Source: UBA12170 sp964293475
Lineage (GTDB): Bacteria; Bacteroidota; Bacteroidia; Bacteroidales; UBA12170
Assembly (NCBI GenBank): GCA_964293475.1
Contig: CAXYYJ010000023.1
Span: forward strand, 11,914-75,913
Direction of reading: 5' to 3'
DNA length: 64,000 nt
Position numbers and translations under genes: made by a program. Of this stretch, positions 42,737 to 52,098 are shown piece by piece. Every line of letters starts with the position of its first letter. Position 1 is the first letter of the stretch. The notes under the pieces were generated by a model. It was given only the letters and a program-made list of their open reading frames with translations. It did not search any database and was not told the DNA's origin.

Positions 42737-44246
42737 GGCTTAGTTTTAAAACTTCATCCAGACTATCGCGGGTGTTGAGCAAGCGGGGAACCTTGTGCTG
42801 CCCCCCCAGCTTTCCTTTATTTTTGAGCCAGCGATAAAAAGTTCCGTTGGGAAGATGAACAACATGTGGAGGCTGAAGCAATAAGTCGTGATATCGTTTG
42901 GCTTCATAATCGCTGTTGAGCGATTTTAGGGCATTGTCGAGCGCTTCGATAAAAAAGGCCAAATCGTTTGGTGGTTTAGCGAATTCAAACAACCATTCAT
43001 GACGGGCCTGAGCGCCCTGCCTTATATTTACGGGACCAGCCATATACTCGTCAACCACGGCATCGCATTTTTTACAAGCCACCTGCAAAGCTTTTTCGGC
43101 ATTGTCGAGAATGAGCTCCTCGCCCACCAGATTGATAAAATATTTGGTTCTGCCGGTTATATGAATTCTATAGGGGCTTACGGATGAAAACTGAACTGTA
43201 TCGCCAATTTTATACCGCCACAAACCTGCATTGGTTGAGATAATCATGGCGTAATTGACTCCTTTTTCCACTTCGCTTAGCGGTATAATTTTAGGATTTT
43301 CCAAATCTATCTGATCCATGGGGATAAATTCATAGAAGATTCCATAGTCGAGCATCAAAAGCAATTCGGAGCTGTCGGTGCGATCCTGAATTCCAAAAAA
43401 TCCTTCGGAGGCATTGTAAGTTTCCTGATAGTTGATTCCCTGGGGGCCAACAAGTTGCTCAAATTGAAGCCGGTAAGGATCAAATTTTACCCCTCCATGA
43501 ATAAAAACTTCGAGATTGGGCCAGATATTCTTAATGTATTTTTCGCCGCTTATTTCCAAAATCCGTTTAACGAGCAATAGGGTCCAGGAGGGAACTCCGG
43601 ACAACGATGTCACATCTTCTTCCATGGTAACCCGCGCCATTTTCTCAATTTTACTTTCCCACTCGTCCATCAAAGCTATTTCGCGGTTGGGTGTTCGAAG
43701 AAGTTGTGCCCAAAAAGGCAGATTTTCGATTAAAATGGCCGACAAATCGCCTTCGTAATACTCTTCATTATTTACATCGGTGATGTTATGACTTCCGCCC
43801 ATGGCTATACTTCTGCCATTGAAAATCATGGTATCGGGGTGATTGTTCACATAAATGGAAAGCATATCCTTTCCCGCGTTAAAATGACATTCTTCGAGGG
43901 CGTGGCGGCTAACTGGAATAAACTTGCTCTTTCCCGCGGTGGTTCCCGACGATTTGGCAAACCATTTAATATCGGAAGGCCAAAGCAGATTTTGCTCTCC
44001 GTTTTTCAGGCGGTCGATATAGGGCTTCAGCGAATCGTAGCTATTCAAAGGAACCTGGCGGCGAAACTGGTCGTAGGTTTTAATGTCATCGAAACCAAAC
44101 ATTTTTCCATATTCGGTTTCACGCCCCGACTGAACAAGCTTCTTAAACCATTCCTCCTGAACATCGTGAGGATATTTGATAAACAATTCAATTTGATGAA
44201 TCCTTTGCTTGATAATCCAGGTTATTACCGAGTTGAGAAGTGCCAT
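42729..44246 (-). CDS. GH3 auxin-responsive-promoter family adenylating enzyme
   Basis: The 505-residue protein matches the GH3 superfamily: GRETEYGKMFGFDDIKTYDQFRRQVPL at the N-terminus, WFAKSSGTTAGKSKFIPVS (ATP motif, about 110-128), YNASEGFFGIQD and LWRYKIGDTVQF, then the C-terminal lid. Plant GH3 enzymes conjugate amino acids to acyl acids by adenylation; the bacterial substrate is unknown. It heads a minus-strand run that ends with the SPOR gene. Confidence 0.92.
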   Translation of the reverse strand: MALLNSVITWIIKQRIHQIELFIKYPHDVQEEWFKKLVQSGRETEYGKMFGFDDIKTYDQFRRQVPLNSYDSLKPYIDRLKNGEQNLLWPSDIKWFAKSSGTTAGKSKFIPVSRHALEECHFNAGKDMLSIYVNNHPDTMIFNGRSIAMGGSHNITDVNNEEYYEGDLSAILIENLPFWAQLLRTPNREIALMDEWESKIEKMARVTMEEDVTSLSGVPSWTLLLVKRILEISGEKYIKNIWPNLEVFIHGGVKFDPYRLQFEQLVGPQGINYQETYNASEGFFGIQDRTDSSELLLMLDYGIFYEFIPMDQIDLENPKIIPLSEVEKGVNYAMIISTNAGLWRYKIGDTVQFSSVSPYRIHITGRTKYFINLVGEELILDNAEKALQVACKKCDAVVDEYMAGPVNIRQGAQARHEWLFEFAKPPNDLAFFIEALDNALKSLNSDYEAKRYHDLLLQPPHVVHLPNGTFYRWLKNKGKLGGQHKVPRLLNTRDSLDEVLKLSHE

Positions 44247-44384
44247 AGCTTATTTTTGAGCTTCAAAAATACAAAACAAAGGGTTTGGTTCGAAAAGGGA
44301 AAGCCCATTTTATGAATTGTTAATGACTTTATTGAGTGCCACCTGCCCTGCCCTTTAATATTTTCTAATTTTGTTCTTCAAATT

Positions 44385-46871
44385 ATGGAAAGAAAAACCC
44401 TTTTTGCCGATGTTTTGTTACCTTTACCCGTCAAAGGTACATTTACCTATCGAATTCCATTCGAAATGAACGAGTGGATCGACAAGGGGCAAAGGGTATT
44501 GGTTCAATTTGGGTCACGGAAAGTTTATGCCGCTCTGGTGAGCCGTGTTCATGAGGAAATACCCAGGGACTATCAACCAAAATATATTCTTGCTCTGTTA
44601 GACTCCTCTCCCATAGTTCATGCAAAACAGCTTAAATTCTGGGAGTGGATTTCGTCCTATTATATTTCGACAACCGGCGAGGTGATGAATGCTGCCTTAC
44701 CCAGTGGTTTTAAGCTGAGCAGCGAGTCGAAGCTGGTTTTGCATCCCGAATTTGAACCCGGCACTGTGCCTCTGACAGAAAAGGAAGGCGTGATTGTTCA
44801 AACTTTGCAAAACCGTAAAACCATCAGCCTTACAGAAGCCGCAGAAATCGTGGACCTGCAGAAGATTTTCCCCTTGATAAAAACCCTGCTGGAAAAAGGT
44901 GTTGTGGTGATGGAAGAAGAATTGGACGATAAATACAAACCCCGCACCGAAACCCGAATCAGGCTTCATGCCGACTATCATCCGGAGGAATCGCTGCGCG
45001 GTCTTTTCGAAGTGTTGGAGAAAAGGGCTTTTAAGCAGGTGGAAGTATTGATGGCCTTTATCAAATGCGCCACACCGCTGGGGGGATTGGATTGCGAAGT
45101 GCCTAAAAAAGCAGTTCTCGACCAAATTAACAATGGTGCCGCAGCACTAAAAGCACTCGAAGAAAAGGGCGTTTTCATCAGTTTTGAGCAAAAAATCAGC
45201 CGGCTTTTTCAGCAAAAAGCTGAGCAACTGGTAGAAAGCATCAAGCTAAACGATGCTCAGGAAATTGCTCTGGAAAATATCCGTAAACATCTGGAACAAA
45301 AATCCACCTGTTTGCTCCATGGCATCACAGGAAGCGGAAAAACAGAAATCTATATAAAGCTCATTGACGAGGTTCTGAAGCAGGGAAAACAGGTATTGTA
45401 TTTACTCCCCGAAATTGCATTAACCAGTCAAATCATCAACAGATTAAGAAAGTATTTTGGCGAAAATGTTGGTGTTTACCACAGCCGATACAATGCTCAT
45501 GAACGGATAGAAATCTGGAACAGTGTACTCAACGAAACCCAAGGTGAGCCAACCTATAAGATTATTCTTTCGGCACGAAGTGGTATTTTTCTGCCCTTCA
45601 ATCATTTGGGGCTTATTATAGTGGATGAGGAGCACGACACCAGCTATAAGCAATTCGATCCTGCTCCGCGCTATCATGCCCGCGATGCGGCCATGGTTTT
45701 GGCTCAATTGCATGGGGCCAAGGTAGTTCTGGGCAGCGCTACTCCTTCGGTGGAAAGCTATTTTAATGGTGCTTCCGGAAAATATGGGCTGGTGAACCTG
45801 AACAAAAGATTTGGCGAAGCACGTTTGCCCGAAATTCTGATTTCTGACTTAAAGCACGAAACCAAAAGAAAAACCATAAAAGGACATTTCTCCTCTTTTC
45901 TTATCGAGCAGATAGAGGCCGCGCTGGCCAGAAAAGAACAGGTGATTCTTTTTCAAAACCGCAGGGGATTTGCTCCTCGACTGGAGTGCGAAGTCTGCAA
46001 CTGGGTGCCCGATTGTCCCAATTGCGATGTGAGTCTGGTTTACCATAAAAATCAAAACCGCCTTCGATGTCACATTTGCGGATACTCTACCCATTTAATT
46101 CACAAATGCCAGAAATGTGGCAGTTTCGAAATAAAAATGGTGGGATTTGGCACCGAAAAGATTGAAGAAGATTTGGCCATCATTCTTCCACAGGCTCGTA
46201 TTCAGCGAATGGATTTAGACACCACCCGTGGCAAATTTGCCTTCGACCGCCTTTTTGAAGAGTTTGCTGGTGGCGCCATAGATATTTTAGTGGGCACACA
46301 AATGGTAACCAAGGGGCTGGACTTTCAGAATGTGAATATTGTTGGGGTTCTCAATGCTGACAATATGATTAATTTCCCCGATTTCAGAGCTTTTGAGCGG
46401 AGTTTTCAAATGTTGGTTCAGGTGAGTGGCAGGGCCGGGCGAAAAGATAACAGCGGGAAGGTAATTATTCAGACCCACAACCCCCATCACGCTGTGATTC
46501 GGTATGTTATGGATAATGATTTCCAGCATATGTATCAAAGCCAAATTGCGGAACGGAAAAATTTTGGCTATCCTCCATTCTTTCGCCTGATCCGTTTTAC
46601 CCTTAAATTTCAGGATTATACAGTGCTCAACAACTCGGCTGCCGAATTTGCTCAATTACTCAAAAATGCATTTGGAAACAGAGTTTTAGGCCCGGAATAT
46701 CCTCTAATAGGAAAGATAAAAGGTCTGTTTTTGAAAGATATTCTACTCAAACTCGAAAAGAGTTATAGCACCGATATGGCTCGCGAAAAGATTGCAACCA
46801 TTCTCGATGTTTTCAGTCAAAGCACTAAATACAAATCGATTAGGGTGGTGATTGATGTGGATCCTTATTGA
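44385..46871 (+). CDS. priA: Primosomal protein N' (replication restart helicase)
   Basis: The 828-residue helicase has the N-terminal DNA-binding domain (FADVLLPLPVKGTFTYRIP). Walker A LLHGITGSGKTEIYIKL, DEEHDTSYKQ (motif II) and GSATPSVESY follow. The zinc-binding region has paired CxxC motifs (CEVCNWVPDCPNC, CHICGY, CQKCGS), followed by GTQMVTKGLDFQNV and VSGRAGRKDNSG. PriA reloads DnaB at stalled forks. Length is typical of the phylum. Confidence 0.97.
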   Translation: MERKTLFADVLLPLPVKGTFTYRIPFEMNEWIDKGQRVLVQFGSRKVYAALVSRVHEEIPRDYQPKYILALLDSSPIVHAKQLKFWEWISSYYISTTGEVMNAALPSGFKLSSESKLVLHPEFEPGTVPLTEKEGVIVQTLQNRKTISLTEAAEIVDLQKIFPLIKTLLEKGVVVMEEELDDKYKPRTETRIRLHADYHPEESLRGLFEVLEKRAFKQVEVLMAFIKCATPLGGLDCEVPKKAVLDQINNGAAALKALEEKGVFISFEQKISRLFQQKAEQLVESIKLNDAQEIALENIRKHLEQKSTCLLHGITGSGKTEIYIKLIDEVLKQGKQVLYLLPEIALTSQIINRLRKYFGENVGVYHSRYNAHERIEIWNSVLNETQGEPTYKIILSARSGIFLPFNHLGLIIVDEEHDTSYKQFDPAPRYHARDAAMVLAQLHGAKVVLGSATPSVESYFNGASGKYGLVNLNKRFGEARLPEILISDLKHETKRKTIKGHFSSFLIEQIEAALARKEQVILFQNRRGFAPRLECEVCNWVPDCPNCDVSLVYHKNQNRLRCHICGYSTHLIHKCQKCGSFEIKMVGFGTEKIEEDLAIILPQARIQRMDLDTTRGKFAFDRLFEEFAGGAIDILVGTQMVTKGLDFQNVNIVGVLNADNMINFPDFRAFERSFQMLVQVSGRAGRKDNSGKVIIQTHNPHHAVIRYVMDNDFQHMYQSQIAERKNFGYPPFFRLIRFTLKFQDYTVLNNSAAEFAQLLKNAFGNRVLGPEYPLIGKIKGLFLKDILLKLEKSYSTDMAREKIATILDVFSQSTKYKSIRVVIDVDPY

Positions 46872-46916
46872 TTGGAGGAAACATTTTTCAGCCCTTCCTG
46901 TTCTTGCAAAAAGATT

Positions 46917-48065
46917 CTAATTTTTCTTTTTATGAATCAACCCGAGCAATTTCATCAATGCCCAGGAAACCACAGGAATTTTAGGAAAAACAATAACACT
47001 GTAAAGCGGTCGGCTGGCAATATTCCAATCCTTAAACCAGCTTCGTTGATTCATAAAATTGATTTCTAAGCCCGATTTTTCTTCAGTTACTTTTTCTATA
47101 TATTTGTAAAGCAACTGATTGCCAGGGCTGAAAGTAGAAAAATCTTCCTTATAGCCAATTTTCCACAAATAAATGACTCCATTGAGATTTACAATAAGGT
47201 GGCCGGCTATGATGAGCTCATTGGCTTGCAGGAAATTCCATTCCATCCAGCCAGCTTGTTGAAATTTGCTGGTGGCTTCGCCAAACAATTCTTTGTCGCC
47301 GTGCCTTTTGAGAATGCTGGAGTTTTCGTCTCCCTTCCACCCGCTGTTTTCTATTTCCAGAAACTCTTCGAACGATTTTGCATGGGAAAAATACGGGGGA
47401 TTTAAAAGGTATGTCACCTCATTTTCTTCCTTTAACCTCCGCAAACGGCGGTTGATTTCGCGACGGAATTTTCCATCGAGCTCAGCATAAAATGTTTCGG
47501 CAACCGGTGGAAGTTGAATATAGTCTTCGCTGGAGACTTTTCGCGAAAAGACCGATATGGCAGCGCCTTGCCTGAGAGCTGCCTGCGACGAAGCAGAAAA
47601 ATCGGGAATATACCGCACATTAACCAATGGAAATGTTCTTAATTCCCGCGCTATCTTTTTGATTATTAGGTCGTAATGATGCTCAAATCCAGGGCGAAAT
47701 AGAGCATCGACTCTCAGGGTATGAAAAAAATCGAAAGGGGGAGAAAACAGTTGAATGGAGAAAAATGGAAGCTTAATTGTTTTTAGAACCAATAGTGGTA
47801 AGACTCCTGTGAGCTTCTTTTCGTGGAAAGAGAAGGCGCATATCCATTTTTGATCCGCAGGTTTTTTGTGCTTCAAAAAAGAAGAAAACCAGGCGTAGGT
47901 TTGGGTGGGGCCAACTCCGGCTATGAGCGGAATCAACTGATTCCAGGCTTCTTCGTAACTGGATAGAATTTCCTGATTGGTGACTAATATGACTCCATTT
48001 TCGGGAGCATAAATAATTGGATCCATATTATCTGGTATTTCTGCCATGATGCTAATATATAACAA
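46917..48065 (-). CDS. GNAT-fold acetyltransferase (CelD/BcsL-like)
   Basis: The 382-residue protein has the CelD/FemAB-like double GNAT layout: an N-terminal half with QTYAWFSSFLKH and GVLPLLVL, then FRREINRRLRRLKEE. The conserved EFLEIENSGWKGDENSSIL and the C-terminal acyl-CoA half (NELIIAGHLIVNLNGVIYLWKIGYKEDFSTFSPGNQLLYKYIE) follow. Such enzymes are linked to polysaccharide or lipid acylation. It follows the phosphatidylserine decarboxylase gene by 6 bp. Target unknown. Translation may start at internal Met7 or Met14. Confidence 0.85.
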   Translation of the reverse strand: MLYISIMAEIPDNMDPIIYAPENGVILVTNQEILSSYEEAWNQLIPLIAGVGPTQTYAWFSSFLKHKKPADQKWICAFSFHEKKLTGVLPLLVLKTIKLPFFSIQLFSPPFDFFHTLRVDALFRPGFEHHYDLIIKKIARELRTFPLVNVRYIPDFSASSQAALRQGAAISVFSRKVSSEDYIQLPPVAETFYAELDGKFRREINRRLRRLKEENEVTYLLNPPYFSHAKSFEEFLEIENSGWKGDENSSILKRHGDKELFGEATSKFQQAGWMEWNFLQANELIIAGHLIVNLNGVIYLWKIGYKEDFSTFSPGNQLLYKYIEKVTEEKSGLEINFMNQRSWFKDWNIASRPLYSVIVFPKIPVVSWALMKLLGLIHKKKN

Positions 48066-48071
48066 ATTACC

Positions 48072-49034
48072 CTACTTTTTCGTGGCAATCCTTTCCCCCA
48101 ATTTTATTTCGGTTTCGAGTCCTTTGAGCGAATTCATAATCAAGTCTTCATCAAACTGCACTTCATTTTTTTGAAAAATCAGCACCACCGTACTTCCTCC
48201 AAATTTAAAAAATCCCTTTTCTTCCCCTTTGGTAACGAAGTTTTTTTCATAGGTCGATATCATACTTCCCACCATGGTGGCACCCACTTCGCACATAATG
48301 ACATTTCCAAAAACTGGCGATAGAATTACTGTGTATTCACGTTTGTTTTGTCCCCAGATTTCCAGGTTTTTTCTGAGCGCTAAGGGAGAAACTGAATAAT
48401 AATCGCCATTGATTTTTTGCTCAAGCACTATTTCTCCGTCCACCGGAAAATGATACCTGTGATAATCGGTGGGGCAAAGCCGGATAATGGCCAGGCTGCC
48501 ATGATTGAAGATTTTTGACAGACTATCGTTCTTCAGAAAATCATGAAGCCGAAATTTATTCCCTTTGATAAAGAAATCCTGTTCAGCCAAGTCGGAAAAG
48601 ACCAAAACTTTTCCATCGGCGGGAGAAACCACTAAAAGACTATCGGCATTGATTGGACGACTTTCGGGCTTTATTTTCCGATAGAAGAACTCATTAAAGC
48701 TGGCAAACTGAGTTTCACGCACAATGGACGTATCTATCTGGTATTCAGAAATAAACTCCGGAATTCTTTGAGCAGATTTGGGGGAATCCATTTTGCTGCC
48801 ATACCACTCGGAGAGAAATTTTCGTTTGGCCAAGGCTTCTAAGGAAAGCTGTCCTACGGGATTATAATAGAGCCATTGGAGCCATTTTTCGCCCGGAACT
48901 TTTTCCTGAGCCACAATACCCGTTTGCCTAACGACATATAGAATTGGTTTGGGAGAGCCGAAGGGGATAAATGCCACAACAAGAATTGCAAAAAGGATGA
49001 GAAATAGAATTTTAAAAGCAGAAACCCGGTGCAT
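48072..49034 (-). CDS. psd: Phosphatidylserine decarboxylase
   Basis: The 320-residue protein has an N-terminal membrane segment, then SPADGKVLVFSD and CPTDYHRYHFPVDGEIV. The C-terminal EEKGFFKFGGSTVVLIFQKNEVQF includes GGST, the site of self-cleavage that creates the pyruvoyl group. It decarboxylates phosphatidylserine to phosphatidylethanolamine at the inner membrane. The long N-terminal part resembles the PSD type of clostridia rather than the short Bacteroides form. Co-transcribed with the GNAT protein. Confidence 0.92.
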   Translation of the reverse strand: MHRVSAFKILFLILFAILVVAFIPFGSPKPILYVVRQTGIVAQEKVPGEKWLQWLYYNPVGQLSLEALAKRKFLSEWYGSKMDSPKSAQRIPEFISEYQIDTSIVRETQFASFNEFFYRKIKPESRPINADSLLVVSPADGKVLVFSDLAEQDFFIKGNKFRLHDFLKNDSLSKIFNHGSLAIIRLCPTDYHRYHFPVDGEIVLEQKINGDYYSVSPLALRKNLEIWGQNKREYTVILSPVFGNVIMCEVGATMVGSMISTYEKNFVTKGEEKGFFKFGGSTVVLIFQKNEVQFDEDLIMNSLKGLETEIKLGERIATKK

Positions 49035-49040
49035 TAGTTA

Positions 49041-49048
49041 TATATTTG
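49041..49048 (+). promoter_or_regulatory. -7 element of the S4-domain gene
   Basis: TATATTTG fits TAnnTTTG and lies 18 bp before ATG 49067. It overlaps an in-frame TTG at 49046, which is therefore not the start. Confidence 0.5.
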
Positions 49049-49066
49049 AAGGCAAATTTACGAAAT

Positions 49067-49273
49067 ATGGAATTCGAATTAGAGAAGCACGAGTTTATTG
49101 AACTCAACAAATTATTGAAATTACTGGGATGGGCCGAAAGTGGTGGAGAAGCCAACAATCTTATCACCGATGGATTGGTTAAAGTGAACGGGGAAATGGA
49201 ATTGAGAAAGAGAAAAAAACTCATTGCCGGCGATGAAGTAGTATTTTCGGATCAACAGGTTAAAATAGTTTAA
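49067..49273 (+). CDS. Small S4-domain RNA-binding protein
   Basis: The 68-residue protein (start ATG 49067, MEFELEKHEFIELNKLLKLL) is almost entirely one S4 domain: LNKLLKLLGWAESGGEANNLITDGLVKVNGEMELRKRKKLIAGDEVVF. It is of the YbcJ/YaaA type, which binds structured RNA, often at the ribosome. It is divergent from psd. Target RNA not known. Confidence 0.9.
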   Translation: MEFELEKHEFIELNKLLKLLGWAESGGEANNLITDGLVKVNGEMELRKRKKLIAGDEVVFSDQQVKIV

Positions 49274-49336
49274 ACGATTGATATTCTATACATTATATAA
49301 TTGTTGAAGGCAAAAATTTAAATTTGCATGTTAACG

Positions 49337-49720
49337 ATGAGTGATTCAAAAAGAAAATCTTTGGCGAAATATTTGAAACTGATTGCCAGAATACTTGGCT
49401 TTGTTTTTGGCTTTTTGGTTTTTTCTTTTGCTCTTCTATCGGGGGCTGAATCCTATGGCAACGATTTTTGGGCTGTGGTAAAGAACAGTCCCAACGCATT
49501 TCCCTGGCTTATTTTCCTGGTTTTAATGGGGCTTTCGGGGCGTTGGACCGGAATTGCAGGCACATTGATTACACTCATTGGTTTTTTCATGCTTTACTTT
49601 TTCCATATTTTCGATAGGTTTATGTGGCCCACTTTCATCATAGTAGCGATAGTATTGTTATGCGGATTCTTATTGGTTATCAGCAGTTTGCTTTCCCGCT
49701 CAATTACAAAAACCACTTAA
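49337..49720 (+). CDS. Small four-helix membrane protein, uncharacterised
   Basis: The 127-residue protein (start ATG 49337; another ATG at 49328 lies too near the -7 box TAAATTTG at 49319-49326) has three or four hydrophobic helices: LGFVFGFLVFSFALLSG, PWLIFLVLMGLSG, IAGTLITLIGFFMLYFF and TFIIVAIVLLCGFLLVIS. It is an integral inner-membrane protein without recognised motif. It follows the S4 gene on the same strand and faces the EF-G-like gene. Confidence 0.72.
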   Translation: MSDSKRKSLAKYLKLIARILGFVFGFLVFSFALLSGAESYGNDFWAVVKNSPNAFPWLIFLVLMGLSGRWTGIAGTLITLIGFFMLYFFHIFDRFMWPTFIIVAIVLLCGFLLVISSLLSRSITKTT

Positions 49721-49731
49721 CATATTCCCCC

Positions 49732-49760
49732 AAAAAAAAAGCCCCCAATATCTGAGGGCC
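49732..49760 (-). terminator. Terminator after the EF-G paralogue
   Basis: On the minus strand GCCCTCA pairs with TTGGGGGC (one wobble) and nine U residues follow. It lies about 55 bp after the EF-G-like stop codon. Confidence 0.75.
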
Positions 49761-49814
49761 TTTGCAAGTAGATTAGAAAAGTTTGATTGATATAATTTCC
49801 CTTTCGGGGATTTT

Positions 49815-51947
49815 TTAATCTTCGTCTTTGTGCGAATCTTCGTATTCTTTCAAGAGTTTTTCCTGAACATCGGTTGGAACCTGCTGATATTGATCGTAGG
49901 TTAAGCTAAAGGTACCGCGGCCCGAAGTCAAAGAGCTCAGGGTAGTGGAATACTTATGCATTTCGGCCAATGGAACTTTCGCACGGATAATTTGATAGTG
50001 ACCATCGGTATCCATTCCCATAATCATAGCTCTGCGACCTTGAATATCGGTCATTACAGAACCCATCATTTCTTCGGGCACTCTGATGGCGATATCGTAA
50101 ATGGGTTCCATAATTTTTGGACCCGCATTTTTAAAGGCAGTGATGAAAGCATGACGACCAGCCAAACGGAAAGAAATTTCGTTTGAATCGACCGGGTGCA
50201 TTTTTCCATCGTAGATATAAACAGCGATGTCGCGGGCATAGGAACCGGTGAGCGGACCTTGCTCCATTCTTTCCATAACACCTTTGAGAATGGCAGGCAT
50301 AAAGCGTGCATCGATAGAACCGCCCACAATACAGTTGTTGAACATGAGTGTTCCACCCCAGGTCATTTTATGCTCTTCAATTCCACGAACAGGGAAGTCG
50401 GTGGGATGTTTCATATCTTCGGCATAGGGCTGAATATGCATGTGAACTTCGCCAAACTGACCGCTACCACCAGATTGTTTTTTGTGACGGTAGTCGGCAC
50501 GAGCAGATTTGGTGATGGTTTCGCGATAAGGAATTTTGGGTGCGTAGTATGTTATGTCAATTTTATAAACATTGTCGAAATACCATTTCACGGTGTTGAG
50601 GTGCAATTCGCCCTGGCCTTTTAGAATAATCTGACGAAGCTCTCTGCTGTGTTCAACGATGATGGTAGGATCGGTTTTGTGCATTTCGTTGAGAACGGCA
50701 CCCATTTTTTCATCATCGGTCGAAGAAACCGCTTTAACAGCTGTTGTTGCAATGGGCACTGGGAACATAATAGGCTCGAATACAAGACCTTCGGCTTTGG
50801 CACAAACGAGACTGTCGTCGGTTCTGGTGTCTTTCAGTTTGATGGCAGTAACGATATCGCCGGCATATACTTCGCTGACTTTTTCGCGTTTTTTACCCGC
50901 AACAATCATCAATTGAGAAAGTCTTTCTTTATTTCCGGTGCGTGAGTTTACCAAATCGTCGCCTTCTTTCACCATTCCACCAAATACTTTCAGGTAGGAA
51001 ACTTCGCCCACGTGAGGTTCTATGCTGGTTTTGAAAGAGAAAAGAGCTGTTGGATCGGCTGGATTGTTGCTATATGTTTTTGCTCCGTTGGTTTTTTTAG
51101 TTCTGCCAGAAGGCGCAGGACAAGAATGGTTGATAAAATCGAGAAGACGATTTACACCAACCACGTTTTTGGCACTGGTACAGAAAATGGGGAAAATGGC
51201 GCGGCTGTTCATTCCCAAACGGATACCTTCTCTCAATTCTTCGAGTGTAAGTGAATCGTTTGCAAAATATTTGTCCATCAGTTCTTCTGAGCCTTCGGCT
51301 GCATTTTCCATGAGCTTGAGTGAATACTCCTGAGCTTTGTCCAGTTCAGATGCTGGAATCTCACTCACTTCGCATCTACCTCCGCCTTTGGGTGTTTTTA
51401 GCATTTTCATCAATACCAGGTCGATTACAGTATCGAATCCTTCACCAGCGTTAACAGGATATTGAGCCATGGTAACTTTGTCGCCAAAAAAGTCTCTCAG
51501 CACATTCACGGTATTTTCAAAATTTCCTTTTTCGTGGTCGAGCTGATTGATAACAAAAAGAACAGGAGTACCTGTTTTTTCAGTCTGTCTCCAGGCATTT
51601 TCGGTGGTGGCATCTACCCCAACAGTTGAGTTTACCACCATGATGGCAGTTTCAACTACTGACAGTGCAGAAACAACTTCACCCACATAATCACTAAAAC
51701 CGGGGGTATCGATGATGTTAATTTTTTTTCCATCATATTCAGTATACATCAGGGTGGAGTACACTGAATTTTGTTTGGCAGTTTCGATTTCGTGGTAATC
51801 AGAAACAGAGTTTCTATCGTCAACAGAACCTCTTCTATCAATTACTTTTCCTTCAAATAGCATGGCTTCGGCAAGAGTAGTCTTACCGCTTTTCGCCCCG
51901 CCAACGAGAGCCACATTTTTAATCTCGTCTGATTTATATACTTTCAT
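49815..51947 (-). CDS. EF-G paralogue (EF-G2/FusA-like) with altered GTPase motifs
   Basis: The 710-residue protein has all five EF-G domains in order, including the domain IV block YRHKKQSGGSGQFGEVHM and the C-terminal RGRGTFSLTYDQYQQVP region (read as SGRGTFSL). The G domain is atypical. The P-loop is GGAKSGKT (16-23) instead of AHIDAGKT. Switch I reads ETAKQNSVYST with no RGIT. The catalytic His of DTPGH is Phe (DTPGF, 80-84), and NKxD is NQLD (134-137). GTP hydrolysis is probably weak or absent, as I recall for the Bacteroides EF-G2. It is not the fusA of the str operon; it stands alone. Confidence 0.92.
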   Translation of the reverse strand: MKVYKSDEIKNVALVGGAKSGKTTLAEAMLFEGKVIDRRGSVDDRNSVSDYHEIETAKQNSVYSTLMYTEYDGKKINIIDTPGFSDYVGEVVSALSVVETAIMVVNSTVGVDATTENAWRQTEKTGTPVLFVINQLDHEKGNFENTVNVLRDFFGDKVTMAQYPVNAGEGFDTVIDLVLMKMLKTPKGGGRCEVSEIPASELDKAQEYSLKLMENAAEGSEELMDKYFANDSLTLEELREGIRLGMNSRAIFPIFCTSAKNVVGVNRLLDFINHSCPAPSGRTKKTNGAKTYSNNPADPTALFSFKTSIEPHVGEVSYLKVFGGMVKEGDDLVNSRTGNKERLSQLMIVAGKKREKVSEVYAGDIVTAIKLKDTRTDDSLVCAKAEGLVFEPIMFPVPIATTAVKAVSSTDDEKMGAVLNEMHKTDPTIIVEHSRELRQIILKGQGELHLNTVKWYFDNVYKIDITYYAPKIPYRETITKSARADYRHKKQSGGSGQFGEVHMHIQPYAEDMKHPTDFPVRGIEEHKMTWGGTLMFNNCIVGGSIDARFMPAILKGVMERMEQGPLTGSYARDIAVYIYDGKMHPVDSNEISFRLAGRHAFITAFKNAGPKIMEPIYDIAIRVPEEMMGSVMTDIQGRRAMIMGMDTDGHYQIIRAKVPLAEMHKYSTTLSSLTSGRGTFSLTYDQYQQVPTDVQEKLLKEYEDSHKDED

Positions 51948-52098
51948 AAGGCAAATATTATTTTAATGTAAAAAAATTGTTTTTAAATTGAAAGGCTGGC
52001 AAATTTATCCAAAAACTTCACAATTGAAAATAGTACTGTGAATTAAATTACAATAATGCAATAGTTTAGAATGATTCAATCCACGGAAAAAGGATTTG

